DNA of 64,000 nt, from contig CM029367.1 of NCBI GenBank assembly GCA_017165825.1, positions 5,259,660 through 5,323,659 on the forward strand, in the 5' to 3' direction. Numbering within the stretch: position 1 is the stretch's first letter; every line of letters begins with the position of its first letter. The position numbers were made by a program, and so were the translations under genes. Positions 1 through 11,999 of the stretch are shown piece after piece. The DNA comes from Hepsetus odoe (taxonomy: Eukaryota; Chordata; Actinopteri; Characiformes; Hepsetidae). The notes beneath the pieces are model-generated. The model was not told the DNA's origin, ran no database searches, and was given only the letters and a program-made list of their open reading frames with translations.

Positions 1-29
1 GTTGGAATATACCTTATTTAGAAACTGTC

Positions 30-255
30 AAGGTAGATGGTGCTCTGCTCTGACTGGACACACCTGCCATCTCATGAAGGACGTCAGGTGTGTCTCATTG
101 GACTAGGGGTTAAAGGCCCCAATGAGTCAGAGCAGAGCGTCAATCATTTTTCGGTGGAATTCTCCCACGTGCAGGTGTTTCTATATTTTTTATGTTGAAT
201 AAAGACAAGTCACAGGTCCCTGGCTAAACGTTTACGTCAAGACCACACCATCGCC
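30..255 (+). mobile_element. Degraded solo-LTR-like fragment with internal palindromes
   Basis: Shares with the elements at 2177-2528 and 46659-46939 the outer inverted arms GCTCTGCTCTGAC / GTCAGAGCAGAGC, inner CACACCTG / CAGGTGTG arms, a GGTTAAAGGCCCCAATGAG segment and a downstream AATAAA. The ends are eroded and no target duplication is visible. Confidence 0.55.
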
Positions 256-1280
256 CAAGCGTTAAAGAAACACTTATAAGGGAGTGTTTATACGGCTATA
301 CGAGTCCTACATTAGTCAGCTGACCAAATCTGCATTAACATCTGAAAAGGTTTATTCTGACTAACGTAACTTGACCTAACAATCACTTTTACCCTAAAAT
401 GTAGGTGGATATCAACTGTTACCAAAGGTGTAGGGTGCTCTACATAATAATAACTGTGTTATTTGTATTACTATTTATGTCAGCATCTTAATAATCTGCA
501 CATTTAACATTTAGTGTAAACGACAGCGTGTAAAAAACATTAACCAAGCTGTGCAATAAAAGATCAGATCAATCTCGGGTCCAAGTAGCAGTTCTCTTCA
601 TAACCAACATGCCTGCAGTCTCGTTCATCAGCTATTATTCATACACTTAGATCCCTTAATGCCTGTCAGCACAGCAGCAACAGTCCACTGGCCCTAAGAT
701 AGCACTCAGCCCCTGTGGAAATACATGTACTCTCCATGTTAATGGGAAAAGAAGTATCAGGTCGTCTTCATCCGTGCAATTCTTCATTACTGTTAAGGTT
801 ATGATGACATGTCTCAAACAGCGAAGAACGGCCGCACGGATGTTCTCTCTATATGTCAGACAGTAAAGCAGCCCAGCTCTCTCCTGAATGAGATCTTATG
901 ACATGTTAAATCAGGATTCTGGCAAAAATTGGTGAGTAATTATGATCAGTGCTTCACGTCCATCATCCTTTGGTATCTGGAAGCTATTCTCACCTTTAGT
1001 CCAAACATTACAGTACTAATGTTGTTATTTTAAAAGGGAGAGTGAAAAAAGAAAGAGATCTCCATTATACATTTTTTGGTAAGAAAACATGATGAATTAT
1101 AGGAACACTTTAGTTCTCCACTCACCCTTCCAGTGGCTCTGAAGAGCTATTACACTATTATACCTCACCGCCCAGTAAAAGCTTCTATTTCAGAAAGCGG
1201 AGAAATGGAGGAGATTTTTTTTTTTTAATGACCCTTAGTCCTCTGACCTGTGCTGTGATATGAATTACTTCCTCTCATTA
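256..1280. other. No recognisable feature
   Basis: Unique A/T-rich sequence. No supported exon, RNA gene or known repeat seen. Confidence 0.5.
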
Positions 1281-1626
1281 GGCAGCGGTGGCCTTAGTGT
1301 TTAGGGACTAGTCTCCAGGATCAGGAGGTCATGAGTTTGGATCCCAGAGCAGTAGGTTGCCCTGAGGTACCACTGAGCAAGGTATCGTCCCTACCACTGT
1401 TTTCTGGGCGCTGGATACGGCTGCCCCCTTCTGCACGTATGTGGGGGATAAAAGCAGAGGTTTATGGGGCTTATGAATCCACACACAACATGCAGCAGGG
1501 GGCAGCTCCCAAGAGAGCAGTGTTGGGGACAATACATTGCCTAAGAGCAACTCTACTAGTCTGGGATTTGAACTCATGACCTTCTGAACCTGGAGCCTAG
1601 GCCCCAACCACTAGGCCACCATTGCA
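1281..1626. repeat. Two SINE-A copies in inverted orientation
   Basis: 1281-1462 is a plus-strand SINE-A with a tRNA-like head and the core CCTGAGGTACCACTGAGCAAGG. 1481-1626 is a minus-strand copy ending in ACTAGGCCACCATTGC. They face each other with about 20 bp between them, so single-stranded DNA or RNA of the region could fold into a long imperfect hairpin. Confidence 0.75.
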
Positions 1627-2040
1627 ATTGTCTTTTTGATAAGGGCTTTTGTTTGATTAGTTATTAGTGTTTTTTTTGCTGCTAATTCAATGTCTCTTAA
1701 TAAAAATGCATCTTATATAATCGTCACAGACAAGATGAAAATCATGCAGCCAGTTACAGTCCACACACATTTCTAATTCAAACCTAGGTAACAAGCATAC
1801 TCCCAGTCAAAGAGAACATATGAAGCTTAAGATGTTAAAGAAAGCATAAGCCCTTCCAGACCTTCCAAGCCCAAACCAAGGGGTATACTGTGTATGAGTG
1901 AGTTAACAAGTTTATGAAATGTGCGTAAACCTACAGCCGTGAGCTTGAGAGGACCAGAGTAAGCCAATATAAACAGTTACTGTACGTAAGTAAAGTTTTG
2001 AGGTATCTGTACTTTAATAAGGACTATACTACACTACACT

Positions 2041-2160
2041 TCACAGCTTCCCAATATTAGGACATTAGGTCTTGGGTTCAAATCCCCAATCAATAGATTG
2101 CCCGGCTCCCTGAGTGCTCGGGTGTGTGTGTGGGTAATAAGCAGAGGTTGAATTTCCCTA
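2041..2160 (+). repeat. Degenerate SINE-A fragment
   Basis: Retains a B-box-like GGGTTCAAATCCCC, ATAGATTGCCC and the tail-like AAGCAGAGGTTGAATTT. The central core is lost. Confidence 0.45.
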
Positions 2161-2176
2161 AAGAAACCTTTAAAAA

Positions 2177-2528
2177 TGTAACGGTGGCGGGGTACCGGAT
2201 GGACGCCAGTTCAGAGCCAGGAGTTCAGAACAGAAGTTTATTATTCACAATGACAAAACAAACAAGAAACAAGGAACGGGGGACTGCAGTTCTAATCCAG
2301 ATCCGAGTGCCAAGGAACTGCAGTCTATAATCAGGATACCTAGTAACACAAGACAGAACCACCATTACGCATAGGTTTGAACTACCTAATGAGCCGCGCT
2401 CTGCTCTGACTCATCAGGGCTTAAATAGTCAGCCCCAATGATGCACACCTGTGCCTGCTTGGGCTCAGGTGCACTCAGTCAGAGCAGAGCGCCCTCTAGT
2501 GTACCCCAAAAACACCCCACACGTGACA
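2177..2528 (-). mobile_element. Solo LTR (352 bp), same family as 46659-46939
   Basis: Plus-strand ends are TGTAACGG and CGTGACA; flanks are AAAAA and AAAAG, a near-perfect target duplication in a low-complexity site. Read on the minus strand it has the family palindrome (GCTCTGCTCTGAC / GAGTCAGAGCAGAGC), a TATTTAAGCC promoter-like box and an AATAAA-like signal. No internal retrovirus-like coding sequence is attached. Gypsy-like origin is inferred from the termini and 4-5 bp duplication. Confidence 0.65.
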
Positions 2529-3410
2529 AAAAGTTAGATGTGAGAGTAGAAAGCATTTTGAAAGAACCCCGAAACTTGTAAAGAAATTTACATAATGAGA
2601 ATAGCCTGAATAACCTTAAATGGTTCATTACATTTATACAAAAAAAAATTATATATATATATATATGTATAGACTTCATTGGTTTTTTCAGTGATTAAGA
2701 CTGAAATATTTCATAAGAGCAACATCTTTACACATGCTCACAGATCAGAATCACCAAGTGGGCTCTAGCGCAGTGGAGACAGTCTCTAGTGTTGCATTAT
2801 GTTTCACCATCTGGCAACCTGATAGAAAAAAACAGGATTTGGCAAATGCAGCAGAGCACTACCTGCCTAAAATGCATAATGTACAGTTGAAAAAGTGATC
2901 CACTTTTAGTGATCCAGGCTTTAGACCATGTAGGGTTCTTTCACACCTGCAGCCTTAAGTCCATTCGAATTTAACTGCAGTGTATTTGACCCGCTGGAGT
3001 GATTCATTTCTGTAGGTCACAACACAACTCAATCACTCAGGGCTGCATTAATCCAATCCATATAACCTGGTGCGGTGCTGCTGATGATGCCAGCCCGAAG
3101 CAACATGAACCAAGCATTTCAAGAGCCGTGCTCCTTCTACTTACAACACTGCGTTAGAGTAGGATGTCCTAGACCACAGGTCATGGTTCAGGACTGACAT
3201 GTAACTTTGGTGAACCTAAAAGATTTTTTTTCAAACTGTAGTGATCTAGCTCCTAGATCAACCCATGCAGTAGCTCTGCCGTTGTGAAAGATAGGCTTTA
3301 ATCCTGTCACACAACATAATCACCAGGGAACTGAAAGGATTTGGTGTAGAAATAATGCCATGCAAAGCAATTTCATTGCACTATATTATTTGGAATAAAC
3401 TATATTTTAA
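2529..3410. other. Mostly unique sequence; short (AT)n near 2650-2667
   Basis: An A-run followed by a short TA dinucleotide tract lies at 2640-2668. Nothing else recognised. Confidence 0.5.
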
Positions 3411-3647
3411 AGTGAAAACCCTTGTCATTGCGAGGTCACAGCACAGCACACAGTGAACCACAATGAAGTTGGACCTCTGCATTTAACCCATGCAAACACC
3501 GTGCAGCTATTGAAAGCACCTGGGGGGCAGTGATGGGGACAGTACCTTGCTCAAGGGTACCTCAGGGTAAACTACTGGTGAGGGAACTGAACCCACAATC
3601 TTCCTATGTGGTGGCAACTCCCTAACCACTAGGCCACCACTGCCCCT
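3411..3647 (-). repeat. SINE-A copy, near full length
   Basis: Minus-strand copy running from the GTGAAA-type tail through TTGCTCAAGGGTACCTCAGG to the tRNA-like head ACTAGGCCACCACTGCCCC. Confidence 0.8.
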
Positions 3648-3649
3648 TT

Positions 3650-5305
3650 TACAACTTCTACTGAAAAATGTTACATTTTAGTGCCAAAATATGAGAATGA
3701 TGAGCTCTGTAGTGTAGAGCTCTGTAGTTGAAGCCAGAACTATAAAGTTGAGTTTGTGAGGTGTGCTTTGGTAACCCTAGGTTCCATTGTGCCCATATGA
3801 ACATGTCCTGAAAGCCTTGTTTGGTGTGGAGGAACTTTATGAACCTGACTACAACCTCATCCGGTCCTGTGTGTAAAGTGGAGCCAGTCCCTATCACCCA
3901 ATATTAGTGCCTGACCACACTAACCCTCCACTCCCACTCACAGGAAGTTATGCAATTTTAATAAAAAGCCCCATGTGGTATCAAGCAATTCTACAGGCAA
4001 CAAGCAACACCACCGTCGAGTCTTTCATAGGCCGTGGATGTCTGGGCTTCAGACAGGCATTCATAATGTATTTATAAGCCAATATTATCACAGGAATGCA
4101 AACTGAAGGGTATATTGTGCAGGACATTGATTACTAAGGCAGCAAGGAAAAATATCAGCATTGCACTGGAGCCACCCAGGAGGAGGTGGAGAATTGATCA
4201 AACTGTTTGTTTTGTGGGATTAAAGCCTTTCTTCTGAGCGGCCTGGGCTTTTTTAGCTGTGAAGTCTGTCTTTCTTATGACACTGCCATGTTTTTTTTGT
4301 TTTTTTTTGTGCAATCTTGGGAAATACGAGGCTGCACTGATAGCTCATATTGCCTAAGCATTTCTATTGTCTCACACCGAGGGTTATATATCATGTCACG
4401 TCGCATGATTTTGTACCGCTAAAAGCATCTCGCATCTTTGCCTTGATTGGAAAATGGAGCTCAAGGGTGACGGCTTCTCGTTGTCAGCCATAATTCAGCT
4501 CTACGGATCAGATCCAATGCAAAAAGCATTTGCATTAAATATAATCCTCAGCCTGAACATATCATCAATCGATACATCAATATCACCAATGGTTAAGTGT
4601 GATTACTTTTCAATATCAGAGCTCCATGCCATTTCCCTTTGAAACCCCATCAGCTTCATATGGTGCCATCTCAGGGCTTAGCTGAATAAATACCATAGAT
4701 AAATCATAGATAAGTCATTCCGGCTCTGACGCAGAACCTCTCGGCCGATCAAGCCGGCTGTGATAAAAATACCAAAACGCTAATTAACGAAAGCTATCTC
4801 CACAATGATTTTGGAATAAACGCTAATACAGTCCTGAAAGCAATTAAGCGAGACTGTAATGGTAAAACAAATGATATCAGAAGGTTAATTGGAAGGGAAT
4901 TAAAATTCAGATTATGCTGATTAGACTGTCATACAGTCAGAGAAGGGCGAGGGACAGAGAGAGAGCTGGAGAGAGAACAATGGACAGTTCCAAAGTAAAG
5001 TTTGAAGAACATAGGACACAGACATGGCCAAAGAAATCAAACCACCAACAGACTGTTACAATAAAGCTGTACGATGAACTCTTATATCCATATGATGGAA
5101 ATATGATAGGATAATTTACAAAAAACAATAAATGATTCACTTTTATGTCTTTGTAGGTGAGAAAGCAATTGGCTCTGCTTTTTGTAGTGTGTAAATGCAA
5201 GTTTTGTGGCAGATAGTTATTTCATTGATAGGTCTGATTATTCTGCCGTTTCATGCTCCTCACCAGCTGCTTCACCGAATTTCACACACTAGGAGTCAAG
5301 AGCGA
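3650..5305. other. Repeat-poor stretch; 4440-4920 looks like conserved non-coding DNA
   Basis: No exon supported. 4440-4920 is free of simple repeats and rich in homeodomain-like TAATTA/ATTA cores, as often seen in developmental enhancers. This is compositional inference only. Confidence 0.3.
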
Positions 5306-5309
5306 CAGT

Positions 5310-5548
5310 CCATCCATCCATTTTCTCAGCTGATATCCAGGGTTGTAAAGGCCACGCGAGTGTTCATAAGGCCAATGGGGTGATAGGTCACAGGACAAAC
5401 ACACTCATGCACGCAAGAGAATTTGACATCTCCGTGGAAACTCAGAGCTCCCCGAGGAAATGAAAAGAAACTTCACACATAAATGACCAAGGAAATGAAC
5501 CCAGAACCTTCTCACTGTGAGGCAGCAGTACTAACCACTGCGCTGACC
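5310..5548 (-). repeat. SINE-B copy (degenerate)
   Basis: Begins with CATCCATCCATTTTCT and ends with ACCTTCTCACTGTGAGGCAGCAG then ACCACTGCGCTGACC, the reverse of a tRNA-like head. The same family is seen at 10111-10370 and 60690-61250. Confidence 0.65.
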
Positions 5549-5646
5549 TAAAAATGATTTCTAAAACTGTCAGCTGAACCACTGGGATGGGAAAGTGAAA
5601 GGGACAATTTGTGATGGTGAAACACGGCACAACGAATCGTGAGTTC

Positions 5647-5855
5647 ATACATTTACATTTACGGCATTTAGCAGACGCTCTTATCCAGAGCGACTTACAG
5701 GTCCTAATTACAGGGACAGTCCCCCTGGAGCAACTCAGGGTTAAGGGTCTTGCTCAAGGACCCAATGGTGGTAGTGCTAGAGGTGGGATTCGAACCGGGG
5801 ACCTCTGAATCCATAGGTCTGTAGGCAAGTACCCTACCACTAGACCACCAGCACC
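5647..5855 (-). repeat. SINE-C copy, full length
   Basis: Plus-strand reading starts TTTACATTTACGGCATTTAGCAGACGCTC and ends CCACTAGACCACCAGC. The tRNA-like head with B-box GGTTCGAATCCC is therefore on the minus strand. Confidence 0.8.
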
Positions 5856-5885
5856 CTTATACACACTTCATACACACTTGTGTTG

Positions 5886-6036
5886 TAGGGGGCAGCTATT
5901 TAAAGCACCCAGGGAGCAGTGATGGGGACAATACCTTGCTCAAGGGTACTTTAGGGCAACTTACTGATCTGAGATTCGATCCCACGACCTTTCGATCCCT
6001 GGGCCAGCTCCCTAAACACTAGGCTACTGCTGCCTC
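5886..6036 (-). repeat. SINE-A copy, tail-truncated
   Basis: Has GGGGGCAGCTATTTAAAG, CTTGCTCAAGGGTACTTTAGG and the head remnant ACTAGGCTACTGCTGCC. Confidence 0.75.
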
Positions 6037-6157
6037 GGGAACAGGCAAAAGCAGCAGACCAAATCTCATGAGTACCGATACCTAGATCGTTCGCCAGTTG
6101 TGAGTTTAACTTTGAGCAAATGGTCAACACTTCCCCTTCATTTTATTTCATTTGGCA

Positions 6158-6258
6158 ACAGGAGAAGAGGAAAGACAAAGAGCAGGTTTATGGATGGGGT
6201 GAGAGAGGACATGCATGCGATCGGTGTGAAAGAGGAAGATGCAGAGGCCTGGTAGAAA
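6158..6258 (+). pseudogene. LINE 3'-end fragment (pol C-terminus)
   Basis: Translates to relics of the LINE C-terminal motif (EEVYG...ERGHA...ERGRCRG) shared with 25125-25335, 40688-41000, 42305-45205 and 61978-62380. It is 5'-truncated, as usual for dead LINE copies. Confidence 0.55.
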
Positions 6259-6262
6259 GTGT

Positions 6263-7130
6263 CACTCGGGCCTACTTCCTGCCTTCAAATATGAAGAATC
6301 TGATTTGAGCCGCCCATTCGATAAAGGCTGAAGAAACACAGGGGTTAATATACACATAGATAACTAGACATGACTGGGGGACACTGATGAGAAAAGTGGA
6401 ATAAGGGAGGCAACAGAGAGCAAGAGCAAGAGCAAGACACAACAGCAGGACACGCAGAATCTGTTTGGAGAAACTGTGACACATCCTGTAAAGCTTGTAC
6501 AATCCTTTAATAGGTGCCTTGAGAGATTCCATTCATACTGGCGGAGTAAGAAAAGGTTAATTAGTTGCTTCAGTTGGTTAGTAGTCGGTGCAGAAATACT
6601 TTTTAGACACTAATGAGGGGACCTCTACCTGTATGTAATGAATATTTATAAAAACTCTCTTCCTAATTGTATGTATTAGGCCTTAAATTATTCCCTGTGA
6701 AAACTGCAATGAAACCCCTCATGTAAGAGTGGATCTTTAATTCTGCACAAAGCAGAGATCAAAGAGCCTTTCACTGAATTCAGAGTATTTGGAAATAGTT
6801 ATGTGAAATAATATTAACTGTATAATAAATGAAATATTGCATATATGTTAAGCAATCTGCCTAAATTGATATTTGCTTTACTTTCCTTTGGTTAGTCTTC
6901 CAGATATGCTTCAGATGTTTTATTATAGAACCATTCAGCATCTTCTCTGAAGAGATAAAGATTTACAGCAAATTTTCTTTTCAAAATTCACTAACAATAT
7001 GCAGACCTCAAGAACTGTATGTAAATTATTACCAATCTGAAATAGTTTTTTGCAGTGCCCTCAGAATCATGCTTCAGAAAAGGCTTTACGGTCCACCGTC
7101 AGACTCCCAGTCAAAATGCACAGACAGCAC
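6263..7130. other. No recognisable feature
   Basis: A/T-rich unique sequence; nothing supported. Confidence 0.5.
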
Positions 7131-7144
7131 AAGCTTGCTTCCTC

Positions 7145-7262
7145 TGCATTTAACTCATCCACCCAAGTGGAGCAGGGAGCCATGCGTCCAGTGCCAGGAG
7201 AGCGGGGGGCTCAAGATTCGTTCAGGACCCTCCAATCCTAGGGTCAAAACATTAGACCACCA
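7145..7262 (-). repeat. Very degenerate SINE-like fragment
   Basis: CTCTGCATTTAACTCATCCACC followed by GCTCAAGATTCG and CATTAGACCACCAT recalls the SINE order, with most of the core lost. Confidence 0.3.
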
Positions 7263-7639
7263 TAAAGCGATAATATTCCCAGATGAAACACTTTGCTCAG
7301 CTGTAGTTGCTTAGTGATGTTGGTGTGGTTAAGGCCATTCTGGACGTTTCACCTGTTACTTATAGTCACTATTATTTGGGTGGAAGATCAGTTCAGTGGT
7401 GCTTCAGAAGCATAACCATGTGTGCCAGTTTAAAAGCAAATTGCTGGTATTATTTTCAGGACCTCTCACTCATGCATCATCAGGGGGGCTTCCGTTTGCA
7501 ATGTGCTCATAGTGCACCTTCACTTTACATTCAGAAGTTTGTAGACGATGCCCTACACTACACTTATTAGGATATCAATGGTGCTTTTCCCCATTTGTTG
7601 CAGATCCTACTTTTCTACCATGGCTTCGTATGGGTTAAC

Positions 7640-7960
7640 ATTACATAAACATTCGTTCAATTAGCAGACACTTTTCTCCAAAGTGACCTACAAGTGAGGA
7701 ACTGCCACTGTGCGGTAAGAGCTTAACATAAGAGTAAGAGCTTAACATGTCACATAAAGTGAAAAAAAGTAAAAGGGCAGCAAATAATTTGTGCAGGATA
7801 CATGGTCTTTAAGTAAGGTGTGTTAGGAGAAGTAGTCATGGAAGAGATGAGTCTTCTTGACAGTAAAGAGGGACACAGTTGCTCTGAGAGTCTTTGGTAA
7901 GATCGGGAAACCAAGAAGCAGTACCTTCTGGACTGAGTTTGTCTTGTGTGTTGGGATGGA
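7640..7960 (+). repeat. Dispersed repeat beginning with a TTTAGCAGACGC-type head
   Basis: Starts with AATTAGCAGACACTTTTCTCC, CAAAGTGACCTACAAGTG. The order then resembles 53826-54200 (short A-rich interval, a segment about a correction near GAAGAAG/GAGTC, then GGGAC-type text). It is probably an old non-autonomous element. Confidence 0.35.
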
Positions 7961-8386
7961 TTTGATGGCAGTCAGCCTCAGGAGTATTCCAGAGATCACA
8001 GACTGAATTCCAGATTGCAAACACTCCATCTTATCTCAGACTCCATCACCCAAGAGGTTTTAGTTCAACCGCTCCATAACCTAAAGCTGGATGGATTTAG
8101 ATCAATCTAGCCAACACTTGGGCTTGGGGTGTGGGATATTGACTTTAGGCTCATTCTAATGGAGTCCTCTTTTAGAAATGAATGCAAAGAATGTGCATTC
8201 GTCCATTATATGCCTGTCCTAATCGGAGTTTTGTGGGTCTTGTGGGTTTTGTGGGTTTGTCAGTTTATCCCACAGCTCACAGGGCAAAGAATTGTTTGGT
8301 GAAATGTACACGTTTTACTGTAGATGTAAATCATCAGCCAAGGCATGCTGGGACTGCAGTTTTTCGAAGGCACTGGAGGCAAAGAA

Positions 8387-8597
8387 GTGAAAGTGACTAT
8401 CCTGTCATTGTGAAATGCCGCACAGCGCAACACAACGAAACTCAGCCTCTGCACTTCAACCATACACAAACGTGCAGCTATTGAAAGCACACAAGGAGCA
8501 GTGACAGGGACGGTACCGTGTTCAAGGGTACCTCAGGGCAAACCCACAATCTCCCATTCCTGGGCAAACTCCCTAACCACTAGGCCACTGCTGCCCT
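8387..8597 (-). repeat. SINE-A copy
   Basis: GTGAAAGTGACTAT tail, TTCAAGGGTACCTCAGGG core and ACTAGGCCACTGCTGCCC head. Just upstream, 8226-8262 has a short (TTGTGGGTT)n-like minisatellite. Confidence 0.8.
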
Positions 8598-8599
8598 CA

Positions 8600-10105
8600 A
8601 AGAAGTCAGTTTTCAGATTTCTAAATGTATTTCACAATATATAACAAAAAATAGTCAACACATTCAAGGTGGCAGAGGTCGCCAATGTGATGTAGTCAGT
8701 AACTTTTCCATATGGCTTACTGAGAGCTCTCAAAAAAAAAAAAAAAAATGTAGCTAAATGCTACGGTTAGACTCTTAAGGCAACAGATGCTGTGCCAAAT
8801 TCTGACTCAATCTCATTCTCTCTGAATGCTCCCCTGTATTATGAAATACATTAGATATTGTATTACAGACATTTCTGTGTGCTGACTTTAGTGCTAGTTG
8901 GCTGGACTGAGGTCTGAAATAAGAGAAAAAAATAAAGTCAAGTAAAATTTGACATTCATTAAATCACATTTGAAATAGGAGAGACGTCTAAATACTTTTG
9001 GACACACAGCACCAGTTTCACAGACAGATTAATCAAGAGAGAAAACCGCAGCATCATTTTCTTTCACGTTTATGAAGAAGGTTAATCGTCTAGGAAAATG
9101 ACCTGTGGCGTGCAAGGTGGGGGTTCCGATAAAGCAGCTGCTGAGTTTGTGTTAATAAACTTCATGAAGTCTTTGAAATTCCATGTCAGGTGCTCACAAT
9201 TTCATATTTGGCCGGTGCATTTGGCCTCAAGTGAAAGTTTCTCCTCATTAGGGAACAATAGCAATAGTCATTCGGTCTTTCATCACAAGCTCCTGCTTGG
9301 ACCAGAGGACGAGTGAGAACTCAACAAGTGGAAATAAGAGGCGGGGAAACAAAAGGAAAAGCAGAAAATGTTACTTTATCACCTCCATGCTGACTTTTTT
9401 AAGTACATCAGCTAAATCAAAATCCAATCAAGCTCCACTCTGCACAGCCTTGACATCTTTTCTCGCTATTTCCAAGTTTTCTATTCTCAGATTTCTGTTA
9501 CACGCAATTCCGAAGCCCATCTATCCATCACAGACAGAATACAAATCAGCACATGCTCACCGAAGGACAATTTGATTATGATGCAGCTTGAGAAAATACA
9601 GATACACAGCTAGAAGAAAAGCAAGCAGATATCAGTGAGAAAACACAAAGTCATTCACTCCAAATGGAAAAAAAAAACAGGAATGAAAAGATCTGATAAA
9701 AGAGGGATGATATTGCTCAGATACTGCAGCGGGCGATTCTTTACATGACCGTACGATGAGTAGCTCCATGAGCAAAGCAGAATAATACACATTGGAGGCG
9801 GCTCTTTATACGGGGGGTGGGAAATGTCACCTGTTATGAATTCCCTTTCTATAAGCCGTGCTCTGAATGTCAAATAGAGCAAATATTTCATTCCTTTATA
9901 GAGTGATATGACCGGTGATCCTTTAATGCTTTCAGGTTCAGCACGGAGTTTGGAAAATAGCCTCCTTTTCTGAAGTAACACTGGTCCCGAGTCATGTCTG
10001 AAAATGGCTGTCTATACTGAAAAACTCCAAGACCACTGGATGGAAAACAAAAAAGGAAGGTATAGGACCTCCCATAGATGATTTTGTTTGAAAATTTAGA
10101 TCACT
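8600..10105. other. No supported gene; polyA at 8732-8748; 9080-9380 repeat-poor
   Basis: A 108-aa minus-strand frame (9655-9981) has no recognised domain. The 9080-9380 block is compositionally like conserved non-coding DNA but this cannot be proven here. Confidence 0.3.
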
Positions 10106-10110
10106 CATTT

Positions 10111-10370
10111 TCATAGCTGCTTGTGCTTGCCCTGAACAGGTCACCTGTCCATCACAGGGCAGACACACAGACAAACACACTCACGGCCAATTCAGCATCT
10201 CCACTCACCTGGTGTGAATGTCTTTTTGATGGTGGGAGAAAACCCACACAGACACAAGGAGAACATGCAAACTCCCAAAGAAAGGACCTGGACCATCCCG
10301 CCTGGGAATCAAACCCAAGACCTTCTCGCTGTGAGGCAACAGCGCTTACCCACTGTGCCATCACACCACC
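10111..10370 (-). repeat. SINE-B copy, near full length
   Basis: From GAACAGGTCACCTGTCCATC through AGGAGAACATGCAAACTCCC and CCCGCCTGGGAATCAAACCC to CACTGTGCCATCACACCAC. The order is typical of a widespread fish tRNA-derived SINE. Confidence 0.8.
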
Positions 10371-11425
10371 ATCCTGTGCCTTGAAGTTACCTGAAATTTC
10401 AGAGAAGGTCCAGTTTTTCTGACAGTATAAAGCCCATCAAGAGGTTCTGTTACACACAAGCACTCATTATCCACTTTAATAGAAATGAATACCTTTTACT
10501 TCCCCTTAATGACCTCTTTTAAGCTCCAACTATCATACAGGCCTACTATATGCAAAGACAGTCACACAGTGGACCCCTTCATGATTTCTTCTACATTTCA
10601 AACTGTGGAATTTATGAATGTGTCTCAAGAATTTTTATCCATGTAATGAAAGCGGTCCTCACATGATGAATGAGAGCATCTACCCACCATCCACTTTTTT
10701 CATAATTCCTCTCACCGGCCATTTTCTGAGTGCCACCAGCTTTGGAGGTCACCAGAAATAGAGTCCTTCTGGAGTCAGAACCTGGCTATTGATCTGCAAA
10801 AACATGGAAAAATGGGATACAGAGTCCATACATCATGTTACAGGGTAGAATAAAACAAACGATTAATAAAAACACATGAGGTTAAACATAGATGGTACTA
10901 GACGTGACAGTCTAACCTCATGACCCACACGTAGGTAAGGTGTCTTCTCCTCTGAAAATGCTGGATTGCAGCCCTAACCCTCCACTGCCCTGTTCTCCTG
11001 ACCCTGCAGAGCTGACACCTGTGCTGGTCACAGCAGGAGCACCCGCTCCCTCCCTCTTTGTCAGGGTCACTGTGTCTTCTGCACTGGTCAGGTCTCAGAA
11101 TTACCCATAAATGAGCTTTGTAAGGAAAATCACACTGTTTTTGTTGATTTTCTATCCTTTCATGGTTTTGATGCTGAAGCCATAAACACAGGATCACCAT
11201 CACATCTCAGTCCAGCTGAGTTAGTGAAGCAGTCTTACATCAGTCTTAAAACAGCCGGAGGGAGGGTGGAAACAGGGTATGTTAAAAAATAATGATTTTG
11301 GCGCAGCAACACAAACAAATGTTATAAATGGACTTCAGAGAAAAGATCAAATACAACAACAGTGTAGGAAAAAGATCCGTCCAGAAGTTAAGCAATATTA
11401 GAAACAATAGTAATGTGATTAAAAT
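10371..11425. other. No recognisable feature
   Basis: Contains a 101-aa minus-strand frame (10898-11203) with no identifiable domain. Treated as non-coding. Confidence 0.4.
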
Positions 11426-11429
11426 ATTC

Positions 11430-11865
11430 AATGTGCTGTAAACAAAGAATGCTTTCAAAAATGGAAGTGTTAATCATTTATTTTCATCAATCAACAAAAT
11501 GCAGTGAATGAACAAAAGAGAATCTAAATCAAATCAGTATTTGGTGTGACCACCCTTCACCTGCAAAACAGCATCAGTTCTTCTAGGTACACTTGCACAT
11601 AGTTCCTTGAAGGAACTTGGCTGGTAGGTTGTTCCAAACATCTTGGAGAACTAACCACAGATCTTCTGTGGATGTAGCTTCCTCACATCCTTCTGTCTCT
11701 TCATGTGATCCAGACACACTGGATGATGTTGAGATCAGGGCTCTGTGGGGGCCAGAAGAACTGGTGCTGAAGGTAAAAGGTAGTAACACCAAATATTGAT
11801 CTGATTTAGATTTTTCTTTTGTTTGCTCACTTTGCATTTTGTATATATATATATAAATATAATAA
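11430..11865. mobile_element. Internally deleted Tc1-like DNA transposon (MITE-like)
   Basis: The left part reads AATCTAAATCAAATCAGTAT then TTGGTGTGACCACCC. The right part (11787-11840) carries the inverse: AACACCAAATATTGATCTG, ATTTAGATTTTTCTTTTG, CACTTTGCATTTTG. The long inverted termini flank only about 250 bp of a Tc1-type transposase 3' end (for example GATGTTGAGATCAGGGCTCT), so most of the transposase is deleted. I recognise the sequence as an abundant teleost Tc1-like family. Confidence 0.7.
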
Positions 11866-11999
11866 ATAAATAAATTATATATAAAACAGCGGCTTTCAAT
11901 CACCCTGCTGAATAAAACTTGACAAAAACCGTTGGTTGGTAGAATGTTAAAAAAGTAATATTAATAGTTTTGAAGGAAAATGGATCACATTTATGTATT

